Below, piece by piece: positions 1-7,863 of a stretch of DNA of 64,000 nt (positions within the stretch are counted from its first letter, which is position 1; every line of letters starts with the position of its first letter). Made by a program: the position numbers and the translations under genes. The DNA comes from Myxococcus fulvus (lineage in GTDB: Bacteria > Myxococcota > Myxococcia > Myxococcales > Myxococcaceae). The stretch lies in assembly GCF_900111765.1 (NCBI RefSeq), contig NZ_FOIB01000002.1, positions 744,001 to 808,000 on the forward strand, given 5' to 3'. The notes beneath the pieces are model-generated. The model was not told where the DNA came from. It ran no database searches and was given only the letters and a program-made list of their open reading frames with translations.

Positions 1-708
1 GAGCGTGACCGGGATGGAGCCCAGGCCACCGAGCGACGGGGTGAAGTCCCTCACCAGCGGGTCTCTCGTGGGGGCCTGTCGTTCGGACCGGACCTCCAGC
101 CACGTGCGCACGCGGGGTTTGTTGAGGTCGAGCCCGTCACGAGCAAACTCCAGGTCGCGAGTGCGATGCAGATGGCCTGTCGTGACACCCTGCGCCTGGC
201 CCAAGGGCAGCTTGAAGCGCTCGACGTCGAGTCGGTCCTCGCAGCGCCGGGCCAGGTAGGCGAGGCCGGGCTCCGGCGCGACGCCCGCGGTGAAGACGTC
301 GCGAGGGGATTGCCGTCGAAGCACGCAGGGGAAGATCTGGTGCGCGGTGCCCTCGGCGAGGTGGAGGACGAGACCGCTCTCGCGCTCCTCGAGCAGGAGG
401 AGTTGTAGCCCTCCCGCGATGGTCGATGCGGAGAGCTGGAGGAAGTGCGCCCCCGGGCCGCAAGGGAACTCCACCCAGTAGAGCTCCCCGCCTCGCCATC
501 TCGACACCGTCAGTCGCGCGGTCCCGTCCGCCCTGGACAGCGTGGCGTGAAGGATGCGTCGCCCATCGACCGCGAAGGCCTGTCGTTCGGAGACAGGCGC
601 CCGCTGAGGACGAGGCAGGGCGTAGACACGCTCGCGCCCCGTCCAGCCCGGGACGAAGTACAGCCCGGAGCCAGGCGATGAAGTGGACTCGAAGAAGATG
701 TTCTCCAT
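1..708 (-). CDS. Hypothetical protein, C-terminus cut off by the window edge
   Basis: An uninterrupted frame of 236 codons starts at ATG 708 and runs off the left edge without a stop, so the C-terminus is missing. The start is supported by GGAGAA about 8 nt upstream. The protein opens MENIFFESTSSPGSGLYF, has no signal peptide or membrane segment, and looks rich in short beta-type segments with many Arg and Glu residues. It follows the upstream alpha/beta hydrolase by 20 nt on the same strand, so the two are probably co-transcribed. I do not recognise the family; a beta-propeller-like fold is possible but only a guess. The continuous frame and RBS make it a convincing gene. Confidence 0.7.
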   Translation of the reverse strand, partial: MENIFFESTSSPGSGLYFVPGWTGRERVYALPRPQRAPVSERQAFAVDGRRILHATLSRADGTARLTVSRWRGGELYWVEFPCGPGAHFLQLSASTIAGGLQLLLLEERESGLVLHLAEGTAHQIFPCVLRRQSPRDVFTAGVAPEPGLAYLARRCEDRLDVERFKLPLGQAQGVTTGHLHRTRDLEFARDGLDLNKPRVRTWLEVRSERQAPTRDPLVRDFTPSLGGLGSIPVTL

Positions 709-728
709 GGCGTTCTCCCGCTCAACGG

Positions 729-1574
729 TCAAGGACGTGGCGTCATCCGTGGTACCAGCTCACGCATCGCGGCAGCCACGGCTTGCGGACGTTCAATCCA
801 GGGGAAGTGCGCAGCGCCCTTCACCCTCCTGTGGAGGATGTGCGGCCCCTGGAAGGCGGGCTGCGTCCACCGCGTCTGCTGGACGATGCGGTCTTCGGAC
901 CCGCTGATGATGAGCGTGGGCACGGCGCGCGGCCACCACGTGTGGACATACGTTTCATCGAAGTTCCGATCCGACCAGTCGACCGCCGCGCGGTTGTAGG
1001 GCATCCGGCGCAGCAACTCGCGCCCCTCCGTCACGCCCTCCGGCGCGAAGTTCCACTCCGCCGACGCCACCGCGATATCCCGCAGTCGTTCATCCGTGCG
1101 CTCAGCTTCGTAACGCCGCGTCGCCGCGTCGACCTCGGGTAACGGATGCCGCTGGGTCATCTCGAAGAACGGTGCGCGCCAGCTCGCGTCCGGCGCCGTG
1201 CTCACGAGCACGAGTCCCACCAGGAGCGACTCCAGCTCCGGCACGGACAACAGATACATGCCTCCCGTGGAGTGTCCCAGATAGACACAATTCGGAAGCG
1301 CCTGGGCAGCCTCGATGAGCACCCTGGGCCACACGTCATGGGGACTCGCTGGAGCCCCCGGAGGCGAGACATTGGACCCGTCCCCCGGCAGGTCCACCAT
1401 CCAGCACGTCCCCGGGACATCCAGCGCGTCCGCCAGTCCGAACAGGCTCTCCGCGCCAATCCCTGGCCCGCCCGGGAGGAACAGCCAGTTGAAGGCCCCG
1501 GGACGAGCACCTCGTCGCCGGAGCCGAACGCCAGATGCCGTGAAGAACTCTTCCGCCGTGCCGACAGGAGACAT
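729..1574 (-). CDS. Alpha/beta hydrolase
   Basis: 281-residue serine hydrolase of the alpha/beta fold, probably cytoplasmic. Visible motifs are LPGGPG (oxyanion-hole region, like the HGGPG of proline iminopeptidase-type enzymes), the nucleophile elbow GHSTGGM with the catalytic Ser, an acid in SGSEDRI near residue 225 and a His in GAAHFPW near residue 255. I chose ATG 1574 because GAGGG lies about 10 nt upstream; a TTG five codons earlier (1589) is the alternative. The next gene downstream starts 20 nt after the stop. Substrate is unknown; esterase, lactonase or peptidase activity would all fit. The fold is secure, the specific function is not. Confidence 0.85.
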   Translation of the reverse strand: MSPVGTAEEFFTASGVRLRRRGARPGAFNWLFLPGGPGIGAESLFGLADALDVPGTCWMVDLPGDGSNVSPPGAPASPHDVWPRVLIEAAQALPNCVYLGHSTGGMYLLSVPELESLLVGLVLVSTAPDASWRAPFFEMTQRHPLPEVDAATRRYEAERTDERLRDIAVASAEWNFAPEGVTEGRELLRRMPYNRAAVDWSDRNFDETYVHTWWPRAVPTLIISGSEDRIVQQTRWTQPAFQGPHILHRRVKGAAHFPWIERPQAVAAAMRELVPRMTPRP

Positions 1575-1746
1575 TGCCCGAACCCTCAATCACCGCGTCA
1601 TCGATGCAAGAACCGTCGGACACTCGCCTCCGCGCCTCCAAAGCCCGCACCCACGGCAACGCCCTCCGACGAGTGAACCTGAGTACAATATCTCGCCGAT
1701 GCGACTGCGACGATTCTCCCTTCCACTCGCGCAGGGAGGAGTCACC

Positions 1747-2037
1747 ATGTCGAATCGCATGTCGTGGTTGGTTGGAGTGGGCGCATTGCTGCTCGCGGTG
1801 GGCTGCGGTCCCATCGAGGATGAACGCACCGAGGTGCCCGTCCTGGACGACGCCCCCACTGAGGACGGAACCGTCCACGCGACCGGGTTGGTGAACTGCA
1901 CCAATGAATGTCGAGAAGAGTCCATCCAGTGCATCGCGGACTGTAAGCTCACGCTGACCGACCCACTCCCACTCATGATCTGTTTCAACGCCTGCGCGGG
2001 CGAACTCGCGGACTGCAACCTGGACTGCGTGAACTGA
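1747..2037 (+). CDS. Small cysteine-rich lipoprotein
   Basis: 96-residue protein with a lipoprotein signal peptide: short basic start, hydrophobic core, and lipobox AVGC with the acylated Cys near residue 21. An acidic linker follows, then a compact domain with eight Cys arranged as C-x3-C and C-x7-C type pairs (CTNEC, CIADC, CFNAC, CNLDC). The regular spacing suggests a disulfide-bonded helical hairpin in the periplasm or at the outer membrane. ATG 1747 is preceded by a strong AGGGAGGAG. It is divergent from the hydrolase and converges on the LysR gene. No family is recognised; short Cys-paired lipoproteins of this kind are common in myxobacteria. Confidence 0.8.
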   Translation: MSNRMSWLVGVGALLLAVGCGPIEDERTEVPVLDDAPTEDGTVHATGLVNCTNECREESIQCIADCKLTLTDPLPLMICFNACAGELADCNLDCVN

Positions 2038-2054
2038 AGAGGCCTTCACTTCCA

Positions 2055-2996
2055 TCACGCGCCGCGCCGCGGCCCCATCAACACCTTTGCCAGGGATTGA
2101 AGCTCCGAGCGCAACCACTGACTCCGAGGCTCGCTGTCCTCGGAGCGGTGCCAGTACAGGTGCAGTTCCAGTCGCGGCAGCGCGAGCGGCATGGGCAACA
2201 GGTGCAGGTCTTCGTCGAGCACCCCGTTGATCTCCTCCGCTCTCCGCCGGGGCATCGTCAGCAACAGGTCCGAGCCCGACACGATGCGGCACGCCGTCTC
2301 GTAGTGCCGACAACGCACCGTGACCTCCCGCTGATACCCCAGCCGGCTGAGCACCAGGTCCTCCACCGCCAGCCCCGTGCGCCGCGAGGACACCGTGACG
2401 TGCTTCGCCGCCATGTACGCCGCCACGTCCAGCCGCCTGCGCTTGCGGCTCACCACGCAGAACGCGTCCCGCGTGAAGGCCGTGTGCCGCAGCTCCGCGC
2501 TCGTCGGTTGCTCCACGTCGATGGCCAGGTCCAACCGCCCTGAAGCCAGGTCCCGCTCCAGCCGCGTCCGCTCCAACCGCACGCTGCTGATGCGCGCCTC
2601 CGGACTGCGCTCCTGAAGCCGCGCCACCAGCCGGGGAACAATCGACGGCTCCAGCATGTCGCTCATCGCCAGGGTGAAGGTCCCCACGTCCCGCGCCGGC
2701 TCGAAGCCTCGCGTGTGGTGCACCGCCTGCTGGAGCAGCGCCAGCGCCTCCCGAATCTCCGGCGCCACCCGCTCCGCCAACGGCGTCGGCGCCACGCCCC
2801 TCCCCTGCCGGACGAACAGGGGCGCCCCCAGTTGCTCGCGCAGCCTCGCCAGCGCGTGGCTCACCGCCGACTGACTGAGGAACAGCACCTCCGCTGCACG
2901 CGTCAGATTCCGCTCCCGATAGACCACGTCGAACACCCGGAAGAGGTTGAGGTCCGGGGGCCCGGGGCGCCGGGGGGAATCCTGAACTGGGCTCAT
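2055..2996 (-). CDS. LysR-family transcriptional regulator
   Basis: 313-residue regulator of usual LysR length. The N-terminal winged helix-turn-helix covers about residues 15-75 (NLTRAAEVLFLSQSAVSHAL is the classic recognition region), followed by a co-inducer-binding domain of two alpha/beta lobes. Start at ATG 2996 is chosen because it places the HTH in the usual position; an upstream in-frame start would add 37 unconserved residues and run over the divergent promoter. It is transcribed away from the acyl-CoA dehydrogenase operon starting 82 nt away, the standard arrangement for a LysR protein controlling its neighbour. An acyl-CoA or hydroxy-acid effector is inference from context. Confidence 0.9.
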   Translation of the reverse strand: MSPVQDSPRRPGPPDLNLFRVFDVVYRERNLTRAAEVLFLSQSAVSHALARLREQLGAPLFVRQGRGVAPTPLAERVAPEIREALALLQQAVHHTRGFEPARDVGTFTLAMSDMLEPSIVPRLVARLQERSPEARISSVRLERTRLERDLASGRLDLAIDVEQPTSAELRHTAFTRDAFCVVSRKRRRLDVAAYMAAKHVTVSSRRTGLAVEDLVLSRLGYQREVTVRCRHYETACRIVSGSDLLLTMPRRRAEEINGVLDEDLHLLPMPLALPRLELHLYWHRSEDSEPRSQWLRSELQSLAKVLMGPRRGA

Positions 2997-3078
2997 GACG
3001 ACACATGACCAACATTCAGTGGATTCAACAAGGGCCGGGTGCCAAGGATGAGCGCCTCTCGTGAGAGGAGGCAGCACC

Positions 3079-4314
3079 GTGGACTTCGAGCCGAGCGCCA
3101 GAGGCAAGGACTACCTGGAGCGCGTGAAGCAGTTCATGCGCGAGCACATCGAGCCCAACGAGGCCCGCTACTACCAGGAGGTCATGGAGGCCTCGCGCGG
3201 CGGTGACTGGAAGACCTGGCCCGTCTCCTCCGTCATGGAGGACCTCAAGGCCAAGGCCCGCGCCGCGGGACTGTGGAACCTCTTCCTCCCCGACGAGAAG
3301 CTCGCCCCGGGCCTGTCCACGCTCGAGTACGCCCCCATCGCCGAGGAGACCGGGCGCAGCCTCATGGCCCCCGAGGTCTTCAACTGCAACGCCCCCGACA
3401 CCGGCAACATGGAGGTGCTCTGGAAGTACGGCACCCCCGCCCAGCAGAAGCAGTGGCTCACCCCGCTGCTCGCCGGAGAAATCCGCTCCGTCTTCTGCAT
3501 GACCGAGCCCGGCGTCGCCTCCTCCGACGCCACCAACATGGAGGCCACCGCCGTCGTCGAGAAGGACGAGGTCATCCTCAATGGCTCCAAGTGGTGGACC
3601 ACCGGCCTGGGCCACCCCAAGGCGAAGATCGCCATCTTCATGGCGCGCACGCCCGACACCGGCGGCGACCGCCACCACCAGCACTCCATGGTGCTCGTGC
3701 CCCTGGACTCGCCGGGCGTGTCCATCCAGCGCATGCTCCCCGTCTTCGGCGAGTACGACGCGCCCCACGGCCACGGCGAGGTGCACTTCACCAACGTCCG
3801 CGTCCCCGTCTCCAACATCATCGGCGGCCCCGGCATGGGCTTCGAGATTGCCCAGGGCCGCCTGGGCCCCGGCCGCATCCACCACTGCATGCGCTGCATC
3901 GGCGCCTCCGAGCGGGCGCTGGAGCTGATGATTGACCGCGGCATGAACCGCACCGCCTTCGGCAAGCCCCTGCTCAACCTGGGCGGCAACCGCGAGCGCG
4001 TGGCCGAGGCCCGCATCGCCATCGACCAGGCCCGCCTGCTCACGCTCTACGCCGCGTGGAAGATGGACCAGGTGGGCGCCCTCGGCGCGATGACGGAGAT
4101 CTCCGCCATCAAGGTCGTGGCCCCCAGCGTGCTCCAGCGCATCGTCGACGACGCCATCCAGATTCACGGCGGCGCGGGCGTGTCCAACGACACGGTGCTC
4201 GCGGGCTTCTTCGGCCAGGCGCGCACGCTGCGGCTCGCGGACGGCCCGGACGAGGTGCACAAGGGCGTCATCGCCCGCATCGAGCTGGCCAAGCGCGGCT
4301 TCTCCAAGAGGTGA
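3079..4314 (+). CDS. Acyl-CoA dehydrogenase, ACAD10/11 and LvaC-like
   Basis: 411-residue flavoprotein of the acyl-CoA dehydrogenase family. The first signature TEPGVASSDATNM is at residues 142-154; the second lies in IHGGAGVSNDTVLAGFFGQA near residues 363-382. Where medium-chain enzymes have the catalytic Glu of YEGT, this protein has Asp388 in ADGPDEVH, the form typical of the ACAD10/ACAD11 branch. GTG 3079 is taken as start because AGAGGAGG precedes it by 8 nt; the GTG at 3061 has no such site. It heads a tight operon with a phosphotransferase 6 nt downstream. In ACAD11 and Pseudomonas LvaC, the partner kinase phosphorylates a 4-hydroxyacyl-CoA and the dehydrogenase eliminates phosphate; that role is inferred here from homology and pairing. 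Confidence 0.9.
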   Translation: MDFEPSARGKDYLERVKQFMREHIEPNEARYYQEVMEASRGGDWKTWPVSSVMEDLKAKARAAGLWNLFLPDEKLAPGLSTLEYAPIAEETGRSLMAPEVFNCNAPDTGNMEVLWKYGTPAQQKQWLTPLLAGEIRSVFCMTEPGVASSDATNMEATAVVEKDEVILNGSKWWTTGLGHPKAKIAIFMARTPDTGGDRHHQHSMVLVPLDSPGVSIQRMLPVFGEYDAPHGHGEVHFTNVRVPVSNIIGGPGMGFEIAQGRLGPGRIHHCMRCIGASERALELMIDRGMNRTAFGKPLLNLGGNRERVAEARIAIDQARLLTLYAAWKMDQVGALGAMTEISAIKVVAPSVLQRIVDDAIQIHGGAGVSNDTVLAGFFGQARTLRLADGPDEVHKGVIARIELAKRGFSKR

Positions 4315-4320
4315 GGCACC

Positions 4321-5406
4321 ATGGCCACCCACGCCGCCCCGAAATCCACCCTGGATTCACCCAGCTCCGTTCGCGCCGGTGAAGAGCTGAACGTCCCCGC
4401 CGTCGACGCCTGGCTCAAGAAGCAGGTGCCGACGCTCGAGGGCCTGCCCACCGTGACGCAGTTCTCCGGCGGCGCGTCCAACTGGACCTACCGGCTCAAG
4501 TACCCCAAGCGCGACCTCATCCTCCGCCGCCCTCCCGCGGGCACCAAGGCGAAGTCCGCGCACGACATGTCGCGCGAGTACCGCGTGCAGAAGGCGCTCC
4601 GGCCCGCCTACCCGTTCGTGCCCGACATGGTCGCCCTGTGCCAGGACGCGTCCGTCATCGGCGCGGACTTCTACGTCATGGAGCGCATCGAGGGCATCAT
4701 CCCCCGCGCCAACATGCCGCGCGGGATGAACCTCAGCGCCGGCGAGACGCGCAAGCTGTGCGTCAACGTCATCGACAAGCTGCTGGAGCTGCACGCGGTG
4801 GATGCCCAGGCCGTGGGCCTGTCATCGCTCGGCAAGGGCGCGGGCTATCCCCGCCGTCAGGTGGAGGGCTGGTCGGACCGCTACGAGAAGGCGCGGACCT
4901 GGAACGTGCCGAGCTTCAAGTACGTGCGCGACTGGCTCAAGGACCACATCCCCGACGACATCGCCACCTGCGTCATCCACAACGACTGGCGCTTCGACAA
5001 CGTGGTGCTGGACCCGGGCGAGCCCACGCAGGTCATCGGCGTGCTCGACTGGGAGATGGCCACGCTGGGCGACCCGCTGATGGACCTGGGCAGCGCGCTC
5101 GCGTACTGGGTCGAGTCGGATGACGACTTCTTCATGCGCGCCACGCGGCGTCAGCCCACGCACATGCCCGGCATGATGAGCCGCCGGGAGGTCGTCGACT
5201 ACTACCTCCAGCGCTCCGGCCTGAAGCCCGCCAGCTGGACCTTCTACGAGGTCTTCGGAATCTTCCGGCTCGCCGGCATCATCCAGCAGATCTACTACCG
5301 CTATCACCACAAGCAGACGCGCAACCCCGCGTTCAAGAACTTCTGGACGCTGGTGACGTACTACGACTGGCGCTGCAAGCGGCTCATCAAGAAGGGAGGC
5401 CGCTGA
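4321..5406 (+). CDS. Phosphotransferase (APH fold), LvaA/ACAD11-kinase-like
   Basis: 361-residue kinase of the aminoglycoside phosphotransferase/choline kinase fold. The catalytic loop is HNDWRFDNVV, residues 220-229, with Asp222 as likely base and Asn227 as metal ligand; the DFG-equivalent is DWEMATLGDP, with Asp243. This DWE motif and its position next to an ACAD are characteristic of the kinases fused to or paired with ACAD10/11-type dehydrogenases, not of antibiotic resistance enzymes. By analogy with LvaA it would phosphorylate the hydroxyl of a 4-hydroxyacyl-CoA. ATG 4321 lies 6 nt after the dehydrogenase stop. Its stop overlaps the next start by 1 nt, so translation is likely coupled. 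Confidence 0.9.
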   Translation: MATHAAPKSTLDSPSSVRAGEELNVPAVDAWLKKQVPTLEGLPTVTQFSGGASNWTYRLKYPKRDLILRRPPAGTKAKSAHDMSREYRVQKALRPAYPFVPDMVALCQDASVIGADFYVMERIEGIIPRANMPRGMNLSAGETRKLCVNVIDKLLELHAVDAQAVGLSSLGKGAGYPRRQVEGWSDRYEKARTWNVPSFKYVRDWLKDHIPDDIATCVIHNDWRFDNVVLDPGEPTQVIGVLDWEMATLGDPLMDLGSALAYWVESDDDFFMRATRRQPTHMPGMMSRREVVDYYLQRSGLKPASWTFYEVFGIFRLAGIIQQIYYRYHHKQTRNPAFKNFWTLVTYYDWRCKRLIKKGGR

Positions 5407-6098
5407 TGGGCGTGGTCTATCTCATCCGCCATGGACAGGCGTCCTTCGGCGCGGAGGACTACGACCAGCTCTCCGAGACGGGCTTCGTGCAGGCGCGCGT
5501 GCTCGGCGAGGCGCTCAAGACGCGGCTGCCCCGGCTCGACGCGGTGGTGGCCGGCACGCTCACCCGCCACCGGCAGACGGCGGAGACGTGCCTCTCCGCC
5601 ATGGGCGTGGACCTGCTGCCCACGCGCAGCCCGGGCTTCAACGAGTTCGACCACGACGAGCTCGTCGTCCGCCACACGCCCCGCTACGCCAACCACGCCG
5701 CGCTGGCCGAGGACCTCGCCTCGGCGCCGGAGCCGCGCCGCGCGTTCCAGGCGCTCTTCACCGAGGCCGTGGCCCGCTGGGTCGCCGGCAAGCATGACGC
5801 CGAGTACACCGAGCCCTGGCCCGTGTTCCGCGAGCGCTGCCTGCGCGCGCTCGATTCACTCATCCACGGGCTGGGGCCGTCCAAGACGGCGCTGGTGTTC
5901 ACCTCGGGCGGCCCCGTCACCGCCATCTGTCAGCAGCTGCTCCAGATTCCCGACGAGCACGCCTTCCGGCTCAACTGGACGCTGGCCAACTGCGGCGTGA
6001 CGAAGGTCATCTACAGTGAGCGCGGGCGCTACCTGTCCTCGCTCAACGAGCACACGCACTTCGAGGGGGCGAACCAGGCCCTCATCACCTACCGCTGA
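5406..6098 (+). CDS. Histidine phosphatase family protein
   Basis: 230-residue member of the phosphoglycerate-mutase-like superfamily. The phosphate-accepting His is in RHGQ (residues 8-11), and TRHRQT near residues 53-58 supplies the usual second Arg/His region. The C-terminal motif that normally reads SHGG is TSGG at residues 166-169 here, so the second catalytic His appears to be replaced by Ser. ATG 5406 overlaps the kinase stop by one base. Possible roles are dephosphorylating off-pathway products of the upstream kinase, or a non-canonical or weak phosphatase. Substrate is unknown; family membership is clear. Confidence 0.85.
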   Translation: MGVVYLIRHGQASFGAEDYDQLSETGFVQARVLGEALKTRLPRLDAVVAGTLTRHRQTAETCLSAMGVDLLPTRSPGFNEFDHDELVVRHTPRYANHAALAEDLASAPEPRRAFQALFTEAVARWVAGKHDAEYTEPWPVFRERCLRALDSLIHGLGPSKTALVFTSGGPVTAICQQLLQIPDEHAFRLNWTLANCGVTKVIYSERGRYLSSLNEHTHFEGANQALITYR

Positions 6099-6112
6099 GG
6101 GAGTTTCGGGCC

Positions 6113-6859
6113 ATGCGAAGGAACATCCTGATTACGGGCGCCAGCTCGGGCCTGGGTGAGGGCATGGCCCGCGAGTTCGCGGCGCGGGGACGCAATCTCG
6201 CGCTGTGCGCTCGTCGGACGGACCGGCTGGAGGCGCTGCGCGCGGAGCTGCTCTCCAAGCACCCCGGCATCCAGGTCTCCGTGCGCGCGCTGGATGTGAA
6301 CGAGCACGAGCGGGTGTTCGAGGTCTTCGAGGCGTTCGCCCAGGACCTCGGCGGGCTGGACCGCGTCATCATCAACGCGGGCATCGGCGTGGGAAAGCGC
6401 ATCGGCACCGGCCACTTCGCCACCAACGCGAAGACGGCCCAGACGAACTTCGTGGCCGCCGTGGCCCAGTGCGAGGCGGCCGTGGGAATCCTCCGCAAGC
6501 AGGGCCACGGGCACCTGGTCACCATCTCCTCGATGAGCGCCATGCGCGGGCTGCCCCGTCACCTCACCGTGTACGCGGCGACGAAGGCGGGGCTGGCCAC
6601 GCTGACGGAGGGCATCCGCGCGGAGCTGCTCGGCACGGGCATCAAGGTCTCGACGATTTATCCCGGCTACATCCACACGGAGCTGAACGCGGGGGCGAAG
6701 AACCTGCCCTTCGCGGTGGACTCGGAGCGGGGCTCGCGCGCCCTGGTGAAGGCCATCGAGAAGGAGCCGGTGAGCGCCTATGTCCCCGGCTGGCCGTGGA
6801 GCGTCGTCGGCTTCTTCCTGCGCAACCTGCCGCTCAAGTTCGTCGCGAAGATGTCCTGA
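6113..6859 (+). CDS. SDR-family oxidoreductase
   Basis: 248-residue classical short-chain dehydrogenase. The nucleotide-binding motif TGASSGLG is at residues 8-15, NAG follows near residue 88, and the catalytic Ser and Tyr-x3-Lys are in SSMSA and YAATK. The C-terminal hydrophobic stretch (WPWSVVGFFLRNLPL) suggests membrane association. It is the last gene of the 3079-6859 operon, 14 nt after the phosphatase-like gene, with a good RBS (GAGGGAG). In the levulinate pathway an SDR (LvaD) reduces the 4-keto group before phosphorylation, so a keto/hydroxy-acyl reductase role would fit; this is inference. Its stop codon forms one arm of a small hairpin shared with the convergent gene. Confidence 0.88.
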   Translation: MRRNILITGASSGLGEGMAREFAARGRNLALCARRTDRLEALRAELLSKHPGIQVSVRALDVNEHERVFEVFEAFAQDLGGLDRVIINAGIGVGKRIGTGHFATNAKTAQTNFVAAVAQCEAAVGILRKQGHGHLVTISSMSAMRGLPRHLTVYAATKAGLATLTEGIRAELLGTGIKVSTIYPGYIHTELNAGAKNLPFAVDSERGSRALVKAIEKEPVSAYVPGWPWSVVGFFLRNLPLKFVAKMS

Positions 6860-6873
6860 GCCCCGCGGGCTCA
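6857..6873. terminator. Hairpin embracing both convergent stop codons
   Basis: TGAGCCC-CGC-GGGCTCA is a perfect 7-bp inverted repeat with a 3-nt loop. Its first three bases are the TGA of the SDR gene and its last three, read on the other strand, are the TGA of the dienelactone hydrolase. It is short and lacks a U-tract, so terminator function is plausible but unproven. Confidence 0.4.
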
Positions 6874-7617
6874 CCGGGGCGCGAAGACCTCGTCGAGGAA
6901 CGCGCGCATCGCGGCCCAGGTCCGCCGGGCCGCGTCGGGATGGTACTGGAGCCCGGCCTCGGGGTTGTGGAGCCCTGGATAGGTGAAGGCGTGCATCGCG
7001 TGGCCGTGCGCGTGGAGCTGCCAGTCCGCGCCCGCGTCCGTCAGCTCGCGCGCCACCGCGAGCACGTCCTCCTTCGAGCTGGTCGGGTCCTCCCAGCCGT
7101 GCAGGATGAGGACCTTGGCCGTGATGGCGGGTTGAGGCCCGAGCCTCGGCGGCACGAGGACTCCGTGGAAGCTCACCGCGGCCTTCAGGCCCGGCACGGC
7201 GCTGCGCGCGAGGTCCAGCGCGCAGAGGCCACCGAAGCAATAGCCGATGACGACGACGCGTGAGGGGTCGACGAGCGGATGGCGCAGCGCGGCCTCGAAG
7301 CCGGCGACCATCCGGCGACGCAGCAGGGCGCGGTCCTCCATGAAGGGCCCCATCAGGCGCGAGTTGTCGTCCGCGACGCCGCCTCGCACGCCCTTGCCGT
7401 ACACATCCACCGCGAAGCACACGTACCCCAGCGCGGCGAACTCCTCCGCCTTCGCGCGGATGGGCGCGTTGAGTCCGTCCCAGGCATGCGCCAGCAGCAC
7501 GCAGGGACGACGGCCGTCACTCCGGCGGTCCCACGTGACGTACCCCTCACAGAGGGTTTCCCCCTCGCGATACTCCACGAGCTCACTGTGGATGACTGCC
7601 TGTTGCTGTCCCGACAT
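6871..7617 (-). CDS. Dienelactone hydrolase family protein
   Basis: 248-residue alpha/beta hydrolase of the dienelactone hydrolase family, usual length. The nucleophile is Cys127 in GYCFGG, the hallmark of this family; the acid is in LHGWEDPT and the His in the HAMHAFTYP segment. Such enzymes open enol-lactones or hydrolyse other small esters in the cytoplasm. ATG 7617 is preferred over an upstream ATG at 7692 because AGGAGAC lies about 7 nt before it. It converges on the SDR gene with only 11 nt between the stop codons. No pathway partner is adjacent, so the substrate cannot be inferred. Confidence 0.9.
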   Translation of the reverse strand: MSGQQQAVIHSELVEYREGETLCEGYVTWDRRSDGRRPCVLLAHAWDGLNAPIRAKAEEFAALGYVCFAVDVYGKGVRGGVADDNSRLMGPFMEDRALLRRRMVAGFEAALRHPLVDPSRVVVIGYCFGGLCALDLARSAVPGLKAAVSFHGVLVPPRLGPQPAITAKVLILHGWEDPTSSKEDVLAVARELTDAGADWQLHAHGHAMHAFTYPGLHNPEAGLQYHPDAARRTWAAMRAFLDEVFAPR

Positions 7618-7863
7618 CACCGTGTCTCCTCGCTGCATGTGAGGCGACAATCTGGAGCCAGGCGCGGCGCGGGGATTGAACGAATGCGACATGTCCTGGG
7701 CGCCCTACCGCGGGGAGACGCTCCGCCCCGGACTGGAAGGTCCGCGTCCGTACGCCTCACGCATCGGACGCCATGACAGCCTCGGTGAGCGGAGGTCGCG
7801 GCACCGGAAGACGGCGTGCGCGGTCCCACACGTCCGGCCTCGGGCGCGAGCCCACGGTGTCCT

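Noticed and set aside
3014-3027. Direct repeat ATTCA-GTGG-ATTCA in the LysR/acyl-CoA dehydrogenase intergenic region
   Set aside because: Five-base repeats are too short, and the pattern is not the interrupted dyad T-N11-A expected for LysR proteins.
4321-5406. Calling the APH-fold gene an antibiotic resistance kinase
   Set aside because: The motif details and operon partner match the kinases paired with ACAD10/11-type dehydrogenases, not aminoglycoside or macrolide kinases.
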